Assembly (NCBI GenBank): GCA_028694075.1
Contig: JAQUUD010000035.1
Coordinates: 1-13,870, forward strand
Direction of reading: 5' to 3'
Length of the DNA: 13,870 nt
Origin: Clostridia bacterium
GTDB lineage: Bacteria > Bacillota > Clostridia > Christensenellales > UBA1242
The number at the start of each line of letters is the position of its first letter. Position 1 is the stretch's first letter. Position numbers and translations under genes: made by a program. Shown one piece after another: positions 13,037 to 13,870 of the stretch. The notes below the pieces were generated by a model. It worked only from the letters and a program-made list of their open reading frames with translations, was not told the DNA's origin and did not search any database.

Positions 13037-13789
13037 TTAAATTTGATTTTGATTTTTTTGCGAAACTTCTTTTTTCAATTTCTTAGGCATTTTTGACAAT
13101 GTTGCAAATTTCCTTTTTTCTTCTTTTGCAACTTGCATTCCTGCCATTTGTGCAATTTCCATTGCCCTTACATTTCTTAAATGAACAACCCAAAGTTTGT
13201 CTTTTCTGATTTTGTTTTTTCTTGCCAGTTCTTTAATTTTTTCAGGATACATAAAATATTCGCTTTGCTTATCAGCAAAATCAACATAATATTCATTATA
13301 ATTTTCAATTGAAAAAGGAATAGCCCCACAATCTCCGGCATAAAAAATTTTTTTATTATTTAAATAAAGTTCAATCGGGCAAGAAATGCTTTTATCACTA
13401 TGCGGAACAACAAGAAAATTTATCCAATTAAAATTGTTTTTCAACGGCTCAACGCTTATATAATCATCGCCGTCTTTAATTCCTAATTTTTTTAATTTAT
13501 TCTTTTTATAACTTATTGAATCAATCAACTTTGGCACTGAACCTGTTTCAGCCTTAACATATTCAAAAAAAGGTTTTATATCATAAATATGATCCATACT
13601 ATCATGAGTCAACACCTGATAAACTTCCTTTACATCTTTAAGAACGCCCCTTTTTCTAACAGCATTTGCAACGCCCTTCCCGCAATTAATTATAATCAAA
13701 ACGCCATCTTTTTTATAATAACAACTTTTGTTATTAACACTTTTAGTCCCCGCTGTTTCACTTATTAGAAATTTTAAAGTTTGACTCAT
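13037..13789 (-). CDS. Metallo-beta-lactamase fold protein with an altered metal motif
   Basis: This 250-aa cytosolic protein shows the MBL fold in outline: an early strand with INCGKG (34-39), the motif region LTHDSMDH at 60-67, VVPHSD with His130, FYAGDCG with Asp153, and WVVHLRN with His203. The classical HxHxDH is HxSxDH here: His62, Ser64, Asp66, His67, so the second histidine is replaced by serine. The other usual ligands are present. It may bind one metal ion, have shifted specificity, or be inactive. The last 35 residues are rich in Lys, Arg and Gln and form a basic tail. GAGG lies 6 nt before the ATG at 13789. A consensus promoter lies just upstream, and the ABC-2 permease follows after 49 nt, so an operon is likely. 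The substrate is unknown. Confidence 0.8.
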   Translation of the reverse strand: MSQTLKFLISETAGTKSVNNKSCYYKKDGVLIIINCGKGVANAVRKRGVLKDVKEVYQVLTHDSMDHIYDIKPFFEYVKAETGSVPKLIDSISYKKNKLKKLGIKDGDDYISVEPLKNNFNWINFLVVPHSDKSISCPIELYLNNKKIFYAGDCGAIPFSIENYNEYYVDFADKQSEYFMYPEKIKELARKNKIRKDKLWVVHLRNVRAMEIAQMAGMQVAKEEKRKFATLSKMPKKLKKEVSQKNQNQI

Positions 13790-13822
13790 TCAATACCTCA
13801 ATCTGTTTAATTTTCTTTTTCA

Positions 13823-13851
13823 ATTATATATAAAAAGCAATGAAATGTCAA
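13823..13851 (-). promoter_or_regulatory. Consensus sigma-A promoter of the MBL-permease operon
   Basis: On the minus strand, TTGACA (13846-13851) and TATAAT (13823-13828) are both exact and separated by exactly 17 nt. The expected transcript start near 13816 gives a leader of about 27 nt. It is the best promoter match in the window and predicts strong, probably constitutive expression unless repressed. Confidence 0.8.
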
Positions 13852-13870
13852 TAATTAATCTCAGGCATTT

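Overview
The window looks like a chromosomal stretch of a low-GC, AT-rich Bacillota (Clostridia-like) bacterium. The evidence is the base composition, purine-rich Shine-Dalgarno sites, a clostridial-type pyruvate phosphate dikinase, and a PolC-family protein following the frr-uppS-cdsA-rseP gene order familiar from Bacillota. The species cannot be named from sequence alone. All genes lie on the minus strand except one small plus-strand gene at 1659-1880.

Layout, left to right: (1) 1-74, the first 24 codons of a membrane-anchored or secreted protein that runs off the left edge. (2) 400-1880, a divergent pair: a class V aminotransferase-fold cysteine desulfurase (minus) and a 73-aa DUF3343-type putative Se/S carrier (plus), sharing a 122-nt promoter region. 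(3) 2040-2360, a tiny Ser/Asn/Arg-rich, probably disordered protein with three 42-nt tandem repeats. (4) 2521-7914, read right to left: frr, uppS, cdsA, rseP and a 514-aa PolC-like protein. In Bacillus the same order includes dxr and proS before polC; both are absent here, and the PolC-like protein keeps only the N-terminal, OB and DEDDh exonuclease domains, with no PHP and no polymerase. (5) 8151-10769, pyruvate phosphate dikinase with its own promoter. (6) 10770-11208, a 439-nt gap holding a relatively GC-rich island with a 91-nt almost fully paired cloverleaf: three perfect hairpins closed by a perfect 11-bp outer stem. (7) 11209-13789, a probable two-gene operon: a metallo-beta-lactamase-fold protein with an incomplete metal motif, then an ABC-2 type permease with a very large extracytoplasmic domain, behind an exact TTGACA-17-TATAAT promoter.

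How the genes work together: the frr-to-PolC block combines translation recycling (Frr), undecaprenyl carrier synthesis for the cell wall (UppS), CDP-diacylglycerol synthesis for phospholipids (CdsA), intramembrane proteolysis (RseP) and a replication-linked exonuclease. The desulfurase/DUF3343 pair suggests sulfur or selenium trafficking. PPDK serves the pyruvate/PEP node.

The most interesting observations are the polymerase-less PolC-like protein at the polC locus, the cloverleaf element upstream of ppdK, the repetitive Ser/Asn-rich protein, and three genes that each carry a stem-loop immediately 5' of the Shine-Dalgarno site. Start codons were reassigned for ppdK (10769 rather than a TTG at 10847 lying inside the -35 box) and for the Ser-rich gene (ATG at 2360 rather than a GTG at 2369 that overlaps its own Shine-Dalgarno site).
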